A stretch of DNA of 40,041 bases from the IMG/VR virus record IMGVR_UViG_3300031857_000476, positions 1-40,041 of that record. One strand, given 5' to 3'. Position numbers and translations under genes: made by a program. Shown here one piece after another: positions 17,701 to 25,270 of this stretch (the first letter of the stretch is position 1; every line of letters starts with the position of its first letter). Source of the stretch: a virus. The notes below the pieces were generated by a model. It made no database searches. It worked only from the letters and a program-made list of their open reading frames with translations, and was not told where the DNA came from.

Positions 17701-19323
17701 AGATGAACGAACCCAGATTCTATTCCATGCTGCAGTTGGTGATCCTAATTCAAAAGAAGATGTTAGTGTTGCATCTGCGTTTGGTATAATTGATCCGCTT
17801 ATGTAAAGCGATCCTGATATTGTAACAGTTCTAGCAGTAAAGTTGCCTCCTATTAAAGGATTACCGGCTGTGTTTGCAATGTATAGTTGGTTATTCACTA
17901 CTGTCTTTGCACCTCCACCAGATATAGCAGGTCCGGCATTGTATCCGATAAAGACGTTTCCTCTACTTGATGATATGTATCTTCCTGCACCATATCCAAT
18001 TGCAGTGTTGTTATTCATATCGTTTAACAACGCACCTGCAGTTGCCCCTTCAAGAGCATAGTATCCAATAGCAACGTTACCACTACCTGACAACAACCTA
18101 CCTGAATAGTATCCAATGGACGTATTATCGCTCCCAGAAGCGTAGAATAGTGCACTACTGCCTATAGCTACGTTGTTGGAACCAATCACATTTCTAGTTA
18201 ATGCTGCATACCCAACTACCGTATTGTCGTTACCAGTAGAGCTAAATTGCGATGAGTTATCTCCAATAGCTACGTTTCGTACTCCGGTGTTTGCGTTGCC
18301 AACTACACCTTGTAGCGCCTTGTACCCAACCGCTACACTAGCTGCAGTTATCATAGTGCCGGTGTCAGTGGGATACTGATTTAACATTGCTGACTCACCG
18401 ATTGCAACAACTTGCTGAACTCGTTTTGCGTTTTGTAGCGCAACTCGACCGATAGCTACTACGTCATTTGATTGAGAAATAAACTGGCCAGCTCTGTTTC
18501 CTATGATTGAGTTTCCAGAACCCACCTTAAGCTGCTCAAGGGATTGATATCCAAATGCCAAGTTTTGACCAACTGTACCCGCATTGAACATGGATCGATA
18601 TCCGATTGCCATGTTGAAATCTCCATTTACGCCACCACCATTACCATACAAAGCTTGGTATCCGATAGCCACTGATAATCGAGCTCCGGTTGATCCAGCA
18701 GACTGGTACATGGCTTGGAATCCAATTGCTGCATTTCTACTACCAGTCATAAACCTTCCAGCTTGGTATCCTATACTAGCATTACCCCAATCATTCTCTG
18801 CCACTGACGATGAAGCAAACTCCATAGCACCGGCTCCAATTGCTGTATGAAATCTCTCTACACGAGGACTTTTTAACGCAAGGTTTCCAATTGCAACGTT
18901 GCTAATGCCTGTAGTATTACTTTCTAAGGATGCTGATCCAATTGCTATGTTGGTGGATACGTTACCACCTCCTAAAGATATAAAAGTTCCGTTAATTGAT
19001 CCAGATACTCCTAACGAGCCAGTTACGCGTAAACCAGAACCTGATATTAATAGCGATCCCGTAATAATTGCACTACCTGAGAATGGGAATCCGGTTCCAG
19101 AACCTCCCCCTGCACCAAATCCTGAGGCAGCTGCTGATGCTGATACGAAGGTTGGAGATATATAGGATGCTGAGATTGCTAGATTAACGTATGATGCTGT
19201 TAATGCGTAGCTTGCGGATCCTAATAACGATCCAGTGATACCGCTAGATATACTTAACGATCCAGTTACTTGCGAGTCTCCTTTTGAATGGAAACCATTC
19301 TTAATTACAAATTCATTTGCCAT
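14731..19323 (-). CDS. Long tail fibre protein with YadA-head-like repeats (1530 aa)
   Basis: A 1530-residue modular fibre. Order: residues 1-120, SASYALTASY and ISPTFVSASAAASGFGAGGG hinge modules; 125-464, nineteen NxAIGxxA(L/M) repeats like those of trimeric autotransporter heads (YadA/Hep_Hag type); 478-500, closing NQLYIANTAGNPLIGGNFTA; about 523-618, the HFVDDSG ... SSSLDTHQFTGSVLVSG cassette; then W/Y-x-x-R-x-L-x-D repeats (SIDWADRVLYDN); a long SASYALTASYA region (about 810-1320); further DWxNRxLxD repeats; and a globular C-terminus with PLLGRPVYIIESADGSPGNS. Beta-helical trimeric fibre folding is inferred from the repeats. An ATATTTAT motif lies 33 nt upstream. Confidence 0.9.
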   Translation of the reverse strand: MANEFVIKNGFHSKGDSQVTGSLSISSGITGSLLGSASYALTASYVNLAISASYISPTFVSASAAASGFGAGGGSGTGFPFSGSAIITGSLLISGSGLRVTGSLGVSGSINGTFISLGGGNVSTNIAIGSASLESNTTGISNVAIGNLALKSPRVERFHTAIGAGAMEFASSSVAENDWGNASIGYQAGRFMTGSRNAAIGFQAMYQSAGSTGARLSVAIGYQALYGNGGGVNGDFNMAIGYRSMFNAGTVGQNLAFGYQSLEQLKVGSGNSIIGNRAGQFISQSNDVVAIGRVALQNAKRVQQVVAIGESAMLNQYPTDTGTMITAASVAVGYKALQGVVGNANTGVRNVAIGDNSSQFSSTGNDNTVVGYAALTRNVIGSNNVAIGSSALFYASGSDNTSIGYYSGRLLSGSGNVAIGYYALEGATAGALLNDMNNNTAIGYGAGRYISSSRGNVFIGYNAGPAISGGGAKTVVNNQLYIANTAGNPLIGGNFTARTVTISGSLYISGSIIPNADATLTSSFELGSPTAAWNRIWVRSSSIHFVDDSGNELAKISATPAGAIELPNIYTSGTFTAQTFVTQSTTTIIEIFHATGSNKFGSSSLDTHQFTGSVLVSGSLNQTAGSTTTRNATINGNLVTTGSVQFTGLQESSQNYLVSIDATTGQLYYTASSAFTPNAIDPSAFATTGSNNFYGNQTIYDSDSIVSIETSTGIRRLYDFNTNTSIDWADRVLYDNLNIPSINYNSRELRDESSTTLLEYSNNQVRLTQDVLMTGLSQDIADSVITIDTTTGQLYTTSSTAFVANIGDVATYLGPLNNFSASILAFTSSIQNQVNNLNAATSSYVLNSATSSMSVLSSSYALTASYALNVPTVDTSALVGTASFNAFTSSIQNQVNNLAVATSSYVVNSITSSMLAPYTLLSVTSSMTVLSASYASTASYYNGSVISASYAVTASYISPNFISASVAASGFSSATDISALNTFTGSIQTQVDNLTSATSSYVTNSVTASMLNPYVLTASTSSMSVLSSSFAATASFVRTAQTASFSTTLGASLSNSGTTLSLRHSSGGILNTIDRLTAAEALTSSIALTVSQSQAGSGSLGNGFHRVALLDPGVAGGYDTSPIYVDHQGITYNALTNTLTVGGTISANSITASLEGTGSWAIQAQTASYYGGSVTSASFALTSSVSTLATTASYVLQAVSASFYGGSVTSASFASTASFYGGSVASASFANTASFVNRLNQNVTVTGSVNVSASVTAQSVSASFTGSLTGHVTSSAIDTAQYKLKVNNVQKVDWDLGILGLAETQSIDWTNRYLLEGGDVSVDWGNRALNDSNGAIPSINWENRSLYDIAGNEIATYDNRNKFTVIGNVTTTLNGNSWAEALNDTHSFYAGEIHNNYTLDANYDAGYLLYLDYTLNKWTVVDQTTNSCINFLGVNTQGKGADPTVLTDGFLIMTDAANPQAGIDVYITNPLLGRPVYIIESADGSPGNSFSCTIPSSGYVRVVGHVVARGSNVTDNYMIKFRPSNDWYEI
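17470..17757 (-). repeat. Fibre cassette, copy A (SSLDTHQFTGS module)
   Basis: Encodes SFELGSPTAAWNRIWVRSSS ... GSSSLDTHQFTGSVLVSGS. It is nearly the same protein sequence as copy B (23008-23301) in the next fibre gene and is related to copy C (20074-20370). Confidence 0.8.
17932..18951 (-). repeat. Nineteen NxAIGxxA repeats (YadA-head-like)
   Basis: Protein-level repeats such as NVAIGNLAL, SVAIGYQAL, NVAIGSSAL and NTAIGYGAG at irregular spacing of about 14-25 residues. The pattern matches the left-handed beta-roll repeats of trimeric autotransporter heads. Confidence 0.8.
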
Positions 19324-19356
19324 ACGTCAATCTTTTCCCTTTCCAAGATTATATTA

Positions 19357-19364
19357 ATAAATAT
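19357..19364 (-). promoter_or_regulatory. ATATTTAT late-promoter-like motif
   Basis: Sense-strand GAATATTTATTAATATAATC, 33 nt upstream of the start at 19323. Confidence 0.5.
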
Positions 19365-19371
19365 TCAAATG

Positions 19372-22300
19372 TTAAATACTTCGAATAATTGTTTTAATTG
19401 TCCAGCCACTTGATGGAGCTGTAAAATTAATTAATGCTGTTGAGTCTGTTAGAGCAGCTGATAAGTTAGCACCTGTAGTGTCGCCAATGTCGACAGTTGC
19501 AATTTCATTATACACTATATTACCATTTAACCAAGTTGCAGTCATTTGACCTGCTCTCATATTACTAGCATTTTTTATAGTGTAGTCTAAAAATAGCGAG
19601 TCATATGATGCAGTACTTACACTATACACTGTAATTGGCGTTGTTGTACTAATTCCATATGCTGTATTATATAAAGCGGGTACTGTTAACTGACCTACAG
19701 AGAGTGAGCCGGTTATTTGAGTGTTATATGCAACCCCTACAGTGCTAGCATCGATTTGAGTAAATCCAATACCTGGATCTCCTTGCGGTCCTTGAGATCC
19801 AACGGGGCCTGGAGGGCCTGTTAATCCAACTTGACCTTGAATACCTGCAGGTCCTTGCTCACCTTGAGATCCTGACGGACCAGGAACGCCTGCTAGAGAT
19901 TCAATAAAATCTTGTTCTGTACCACTATTTCCTAAACCTATCCAAGTATCGTATGCGCTAGAACCTGCTGGACCTTGCGGGCCAACTAGAGATAAAGATG
20001 AGGTATAGTACAATCTACCACTTCCAGTATTAAAAGTGATGATGTTATATCCAAAAGCAGGCTGTATATCAGAAACATACATTGCACCAGATACATACAT
20101 ACTACCAGTAAACTGATGAGTATCTAAGCTACTGGATCCAAATATATTTGAGCCAGTAGCATGGTATCGCTCTACTATTATCGTCGTTGATTGAGTAACA
20201 AACGTTTGCGCTGTGAAGGTACCAGCAGTGTATATATCCGGTAATATAATTTGGTTGGGAGCGGCTGATATCTTGGCTAATTCATCTCCGTTATCGTCAA
20301 TAAAGTGAACACTGTTTTTAGAAAAATACGATGCGCTCCAAGGTCTTTCCGGAGTACCTAGCGTAAAGTTATTTTTTCCTGATGCATTTACTGTGGGTAC
20401 AATCGATCCAGATACTGTTACAGTTCCGTTAATTTCCAGATTACGTGTGCCAAAATTTCCTCCAATCAACGGAGACATGGAGGATGTGTTGTGTATGAAA
20501 AGACGACCGCTTCCCATATTCGTGCCGAAAGTGAAAGTAGTTGGACCACCGCCACCGAGAAAAATTGACTCTGATATGTTAGCACCAACGAAAAATCCAG
20601 CTTTATTACCAATAGCTACGTTATTGTTTGCTCCTTGTTGACCAGTATTACCGTACAAAGCTTCGGTTCCAATTGCAACGTTTCCTTGCGATCCGCCAAC
20701 ATTTAACAACGCGTTACTACCAATAGCAATGTTATTTGATCCAGTGCGTATAAATGATGCAGCGTATCTACCAATTGCGATGTTTCCTGACCCACTTATG
20801 AAACGATAGATATCGTAGGTAGTAGCAGAAAACCCGTATAATGCTCGCACGCCCATTGCAAGATTTTCATTACCCGTTTGTAGACCAATCATTGCATTTG
20901 CTCCAAAGGCCATGTTACCGTTACCTCGAAGTGGTGCGGTCGGATTTCCTTGTAACGCTCGATATCCTAATGCTAAATTTTCAGATCCATGATATAAATT
21001 TCCTAACGCCTGAGATCCAATAGCGGTGTTGTATTGACCGCCTGATCCAGTTTTAAATTGTGCAGGTACTGTGGCCGACGATGGATCTAATCCAAGAAGT
21101 GCATTAACTCCTAATGCTACATTTCCTCCTTCACCTCGGCCGGTCATTAATACCGCGGCACCATTAGACCAACTTGATCGAGACCCTAAGAAAAATTTCA
21201 TGCTACGATAGCCAATAGCAACATTTTGGTCAGAAACTCTTCGATCAGCTGCATCACGAAAATACCAATTAACACTTCCACCGGGTTGAAGAGGCGCAGC
21301 TAAGGTTATGGTAAACGTTTGGGATGCTTTTGTGACTGTAGCTGAGTTGCTTGCAGCATCGACTGGGTCTGTAAAGGAACACGATACATTGTATGTAAAT
21401 ACTCCAGCTTCATTTGCAAATGACGCTCCATTCATTTGTAATTCAGTTCCACTAGCAGATCCACCAAAAGGAGCAGGTTGCCTCATACCATAGCTAGCTG
21501 ATGCTGGATTACCTCCAAACGATGCTGATGCTATGGAGCCAGTTGCTTCTATATACTTTTCACCTGCGCCTAAAGCTTCAAAACCAAGTGCAAGGTTGTT
21601 ACTAGAATTTGTGTTGTATAATAACGCGTTATTGCCAATAGCGATTGAGCTGTTTGGTGTTCTTATGTAACGCATTGCTTGGAATCCAATTGCAACGCTA
21701 TTTGCAGCGTTACTAGTGTCGTAGTTTGCATTGGCCATAGCTGCATATCCAATTGCAACACTACTATAGGTACCTAATGAAGCGGACATTGCCAATGAAC
21801 CAATAGCGACCATGTTTACCGCGTTAGAAGCATCATTAGCTTTAGTTGCGGCATATTGACCAATGGCAATAATTTCTGCATTTGCAGGTGCTACTCGAGC
21901 TGCATACGATCCGATAGCTATAGTTTTAGATGCAACTGTAGAAGTGTCTATAGCTGCATATCCAATGGCAATGTTTTCAGCAGCACTGGCGTTTGATAGT
22001 AGCGCCATTGTATTACCGCCAATACCAATGTTGTAGTTTGCTGTTGTTATAGCCCTTAACGAATTTCCTCCTATTGCAATAGTATACGATGCAGCTGTCG
22101 CATTTTGCATTGCATTACTAGCAATAGCAACGTTGAAGACTCCTGTTGTTCCTTTTTGACGCGAACCACTTCCTATAGATACGTTTGTTAGTTTGTCGGT
22201 AGCTGTCGATGTTGATGGACCGGTACCAATGTTAAGTCCAGCTACAATAATATCTGCACTAGAAGTCATTGAACCTGATATCCTCAACGATCCAGTAATT

Positions 22301-25257
22301 AAAGCATTGCCTATGAAAGGAAATGCCGAGCCTCCTCCGCCGCCTGCACTTGTAATAATAACATTACCCGTGGTTTGATTTATACTTAAACCACTCCCAG
22401 CAACGTTTATACTAGAAACTCCGCTGGCACCAGCATTTAAAGCATATGAAGCTGTTACGGCATACGAAGCAGATAATACTGGATTAGTAGAAGTAAAAAC
22501 ACTTCCAGTAATGTATGAAGAGGAAACTGCAAAACTTGAAGAAATTGATCTTGAGGCAGATACTGCAAAAGAAGCTGTAGTAGCGAAACTTGAAGTTAAT
22601 GAATACGATGCAGATGTTGCAAAAGACGCACTTAACGACGCAGACGTAAATTCAGAGTAACTAGCAGTTGTTGCATACGATGCAGATAATACGGTTAATG
22701 AGCTCGTTTGATCAGAAGTTAAGTACACTCCTGAAGGCAATGAGCCATACAAAGAGTTTATAAAATCTTGTTCAGTGCCTACGTTACCTAAATTTAACCA
22801 CGACTGATATGACGACTGACCGGGCCCTCCTTCCGGACCTTGCGGCCCAGGTTCACCTGCACTTCCTTGAGCGCCTGTAGGTCCTGTAGCTCCTGTTGGA
22901 CCAGCTGGGCCTATTAATGATGTTGATGACGTGTAATATAAACGACCGTCTCCAGGATTATACGTTAATACGTTTGTACCTAGCGCCTGCTGCACGTCCG
23001 TCACATACATTGCACCAGATACTAGTACACTTCCAGTAAACTGATGTGTATCTAAACTGCTCGAACCGAATATATTTGATCCAGTCGCATGATACTCTTC
23101 TACTATAAAAGTTGTCGATTGAGTTACAAACGTCTGAGCTGTAAAGGTGCCCGAGGTGTAAATGTTAGGCAATTCAATAGCTCCTTCAGGAGTAGCTGAT
23201 ATTTTAGCTAACTCTGTTCCAGAATCGTCTACAAAGTGAATGGAAGATGAACGCACCCAAATCCTATTCCAGGCCGCCGTAGGTGATCCTAATTCAAAAG
23301 ATGACGTTAGTGTTGCACCGACATTTGGTATAATGGATCCGGAAATTAAAAGTGATCCTGAGACGCTTAATCCATTAGTAATATTTGCAGATCCACTAAC
23401 AATTAATCTGTGTGGGCTAGTTGCAATTACGGCACTGTCAGTCAATCCTCCTAGGTGTACAGTACCTAATCTACTAGGAGTACCATCGGCAGTTATTCGA
23501 TTAGCATAAATTAAATTACCAATGTTTAATAAATTACTTCCAGAATTTCCAGGTAAATTAACTAAAGCGCCTATTAATATATTATTACTTGAATTGACTC
23601 CAGACGCTTGCTGATCGCCTGCTCGATATCCTAGATATGTATTATAGTCACCAGCGACTCGAGTTGTTCCAAACCTATTACCAGTTTGTCCGCCTAAATA
23701 CGTATTATACGAGCCAGTTATTCCCACTCCAGTTCTAAATCCTACTCCAACATTATACGCTGCATTATGATTTATTATATTTAATGCCGAATCTCCGATC
23801 GCTGTATTGTAATTTAATGATGTGTCTGTACGAACAACGGTACGTAATGCCGAATCACCAACAGCAACATTGCTAGAACCAGATACGTTTTGATTAATAG
23901 CAGTATAGCCAATTGCAATGTTATTAGACCCAAATACATTAGCATACGCGGCTTGATATCCAACAGATACACTATTATTACCAGTTCTGTTACTATACGC
24001 TGCATCAGTTCCTATAGCTACAAAACTATTACCTCGAGTGTTTAACGCCCCAGCTCGTACACCTAACGTTGTACCAAACTCATAAGTTAGTAACGACCTA
24101 TTACCAGCACCTATTTCTAAAAGACCGGCTGTTGTATTTGGATATCGATAAGTCCAACTAGTAGCATTAGTTATATTTTGTTGAGTTTCTGAAATTGTAT
24201 CTGTATATATAACCTCAGAATTACCGGGAATAGTAGCTAGTTCATAACAAAAGCTTACTTCAGTACCGTCAAAATTTGGAGCTGTTATACTAGCAGTAGC
24301 AGGCCGTGATCTCCAAAGTTTACGACTCGTAACACGCGCATCAGAGCTAGTAGGCACGGCAATTAATATAGCACTATTTGATTGCGTAACATCGGCGTAT
24401 GGCGTAGAAGTTAATCCTTGTCTAACGTTATAATTAAATGCACCAGTTTCTCCTTCAGCTGATACAAACGTTACTTGATAAAAATATCTTGCTCTTGTAT
24501 CTCCTGTTTTTAATGTTGATAAAGACGTGCCTTGCAATTGACCTGTTATTCCAATATTACCTCCGGTAGTTACAGATATACTACGAGACATGTATTGAGC
24601 TTCGGCACTTCCAGGATCGGCTACTTGCTGTAAGTTTATATTACCGCCAACATCCATTGTTCTAGTATTCACACGAGTATTATCGCCTTGACCAAAACGA
24701 ACTCGTCCAGGTACGAATAACATTGTATTAGAGTTAGGTACTCCATTAATACCGATTGACCCTGATACTAATATTGATCCAGTTACTCGTATTCCTGATC
24801 CTGATACTACTATTGAACCTGATACTACTGCTGGTACAGTTCTTCCATCATACGGAAATCCATTGCCAGTGCCACTGCCTCCACCTGAACCAAATCCGTA
24901 ACTTGCAGCAGATGCTGATATAAAAATTGGAGCGATATAAGATGCTGTGGTAGCAAAACTTGCAGTACCAGCAAACTGACTAGCGCTAGAACTTGTCCAT
25001 GAATTAAAACTACTAGTAGTAAGCAAACTGCCTGTGATATTACCGGAATTAATCAACACCCATCCAGTATCGTTACCAACATTAGACGTGTCGACTAAAA
25101 CATATAATTCATTAGTATCTTGTTGATACATTATAAGACCTTCGTATACCCCGTTAATTGAATAACTTAATCGTTCAGTACGATTCGCAGCAGTAAATCT
25201 AGCATCTGCTGGTTCAACGTTTGTAATTAAAAGACCTCCTCCAAGATTTAATGGCAT
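19372..25257 (-). CDS. Giant tail fibre protein (1961 aa) with collagen-like and YadA-head-like modules
   Basis: A 1961-residue modular fibre and the longest gene here. Order: N-terminal domain 1-75 (DTNELYVLVDTSNVGNDTGW); ASAASYGFGSGGG hinge; fibronectin-III-like domain at 257-355 (ARYFYQVTFVSAEGETGAFN ... SRKLWRSRPA); about nine NxAIGxxA repeats (412-563); SSSLDTHQFTGS cassette (653-750); collagen-like GPAGPTGATGPTGAQG run (783-813) with the SYQSWLNLGNVGTEQDFINS cap; SASYALTASYA region (855-945); about 23 more NxAIGxxA repeats (1025-1569), interrupted by a domain at 1232-1343; a second cassette; a second collagen run and cap; and a C-terminal domain ending GWTIKTIIRSI. Trimeric fibre assembly is inferred from the collagen and beta-roll modules. 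Confidence 0.9.
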   Translation of the reverse strand: MPLNLGGGLLITNVEPADARFTAANRTERLSYSINGVYEGLIMYQQDTNELYVLVDTSNVGNDTGWVLINSGNITGSLLTTSSFNSWTSSSASQFAGTASFATTASYIAPIFISASAASYGFGSGGGSGTGNGFPYDGRTVPAVVSGSIVVSGSGIRVTGSILVSGSIGINGVPNSNTMLFVPGRVRFGQGDNTRVNTRTMDVGGNINLQQVADPGSAEAQYMSRSISVTTGGNIGITGQLQGTSLSTLKTGDTRARYFYQVTFVSAEGETGAFNYNVRQGLTSTPYADVTQSNSAILIAVPTSSDARVTSRKLWRSRPATASITAPNFDGTEVSFCYELATIPGNSEVIYTDTISETQQNITNATSWTYRYPNTTAGLLEIGAGNRSLLTYEFGTTLGVRAGALNTRGNSFVAIGTDAAYSNRTGNNSVSVGYQAAYANVFGSNNIAIGYTAINQNVSGSSNVAVGDSALRTVVRTDTSLNYNTAIGDSALNIINHNAAYNVGVGFRTGVGITGSYNTYLGGQTGNRFGTTRVAGDYNTYLGYRAGDQQASGVNSSNNILIGALVNLPGNSGSNLLNIGNLIYANRITADGTPSRLGTVHLGGLTDSAVIATSPHRLIVSGSANITNGLSVSGSLLISGSIIPNVGATLTSSFELGSPTAAWNRIWVRSSSIHFVDDSGTELAKISATPEGAIELPNIYTSGTFTAQTFVTQSTTFIVEEYHATGSNIFGSSSLDTHQFTGSVLVSGAMYVTDVQQALGTNVLTYNPGDGRLYYTSSTSLIGPAGPTGATGPTGAQGSAGEPGPQGPEGGPGQSSYQSWLNLGNVGTEQDFINSLYGSLPSGVYLTSDQTSSLTVLSASYATTASYSEFTSASLSASFATSASYSLTSSFATTASFAVSASRSISSSFAVSSSYITGSVFTSTNPVLSASYAVTASYALNAGASGVSSINVAGSGLSINQTTGNVIITSAGGGGGSAFPFIGNALITGSLRISGSMTSSADIIVAGLNIGTGPSTSTATDKLTNVSIGSGSRQKGTTGVFNVAIASNAMQNATAASYTIAIGGNSLRAITTANYNIGIGGNTMALLSNASAAENIAIGYAAIDTSTVASKTIAIGSYAARVAPANAEIIAIGQYAATKANDASNAVNMVAIGSLAMSASLGTYSSVAIGYAAMANANYDTSNAANSVAIGFQAMRYIRTPNSSIAIGNNALLYNTNSSNNLALGFEALGAGEKYIEATGSIASASFGGNPASASYGMRQPAPFGGSASGTELQMNGASFANEAGVFTYNVSCSFTDPVDAASNSATVTKASQTFTITLAAPLQPGGSVNWYFRDAADRRVSDQNVAIGYRSMKFFLGSRSSWSNGAAVLMTGRGEGGNVALGVNALLGLDPSSATVPAQFKTGSGGQYNTAIGSQALGNLYHGSENLALGYRALQGNPTAPLRGNGNMAFGANAMIGLQTGNENLAMGVRALYGFSATTYDIYRFISGSGNIAIGRYAASFIRTGSNNIAIGSNALLNVGGSQGNVAIGTEALYGNTGQQGANNNVAIGNKAGFFVGANISESIFLGGGGPTTFTFGTNMGSGRLFIHNTSSMSPLIGGNFGTRNLEINGTVTVSGSIVPTVNASGKNNFTLGTPERPWSASYFSKNSVHFIDDNGDELAKISAAPNQIILPDIYTAGTFTAQTFVTQSTTIIVERYHATGSNIFGSSSLDTHQFTGSMYVSGAMYVSDIQPAFGYNIITFNTGSGRLYYTSSLSLVGPQGPAGSSAYDTWIGLGNSGTEQDFIESLAGVPGPSGSQGEQGPAGIQGQVGLTGPPGPVGSQGPQGDPGIGFTQIDASTVGVAYNTQITGSLSVGQLTVPALYNTAYGISTTTPITVYSVSTASYDSLFLDYTIKNASNMRAGQMTATWLNGNIVYNEIATVDIGDTTGANLSAALTDSTALINFTAPSSGWTIKTIIRSI
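20074..20370 (-). repeat. Fibre cassette, copy C (diverged)
   Basis: Encodes FTLGTPERPWSASYFSKNSV ... GSSSLDTHQFTGSMYVSG. The HQFTGS end and the TFTAQTFVTQSTT core are kept, while the first third differs from copies A and B. Confidence 0.75.
20551..22185 (-). repeat. About 23 NxAIGxxA repeats (second block of giant fibre)
   Basis: Repeats such as NVAIASNAM, SVAIGYAAM, SVAIGFQAM, NIAIGSNAL and NVAIGTEAL. They are interrupted at 21229-21564 by an unrelated domain of about 112 residues (Ser/Ala-rich, then VFTYNVSCSFTDPVDAASN and SVNWYFRDAADRR). Confidence 0.8.
23008..23301 (-). repeat. Fibre cassette, copy B
   Basis: Encodes SFELGSPTAAWNRIWVRSSS ... GSSSLDTHQFTGSVLVSGAM. It is nearly identical in protein to copy A in the downstream fibre gene. 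Confidence 0.8.
23569..24024 (-). repeat. About nine NxAIGxxA repeats (first block of giant fibre)
   Basis: Repeats such as NIAIGYTAI, NVAVGDSAL, NTAIGDSAL and NTYLGYRAG, following the fibronectin-like domain. Confidence 0.75.
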
Positions 25258-25270
25258 TTAGTATTTTTTT

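Noticed and set aside
20551-24024. Repeated units resembling a CRISPR array or tandem DNA repeats
   Set aside because: Repeats are at the protein level with irregular spacing and varied codons, inside one open frame.
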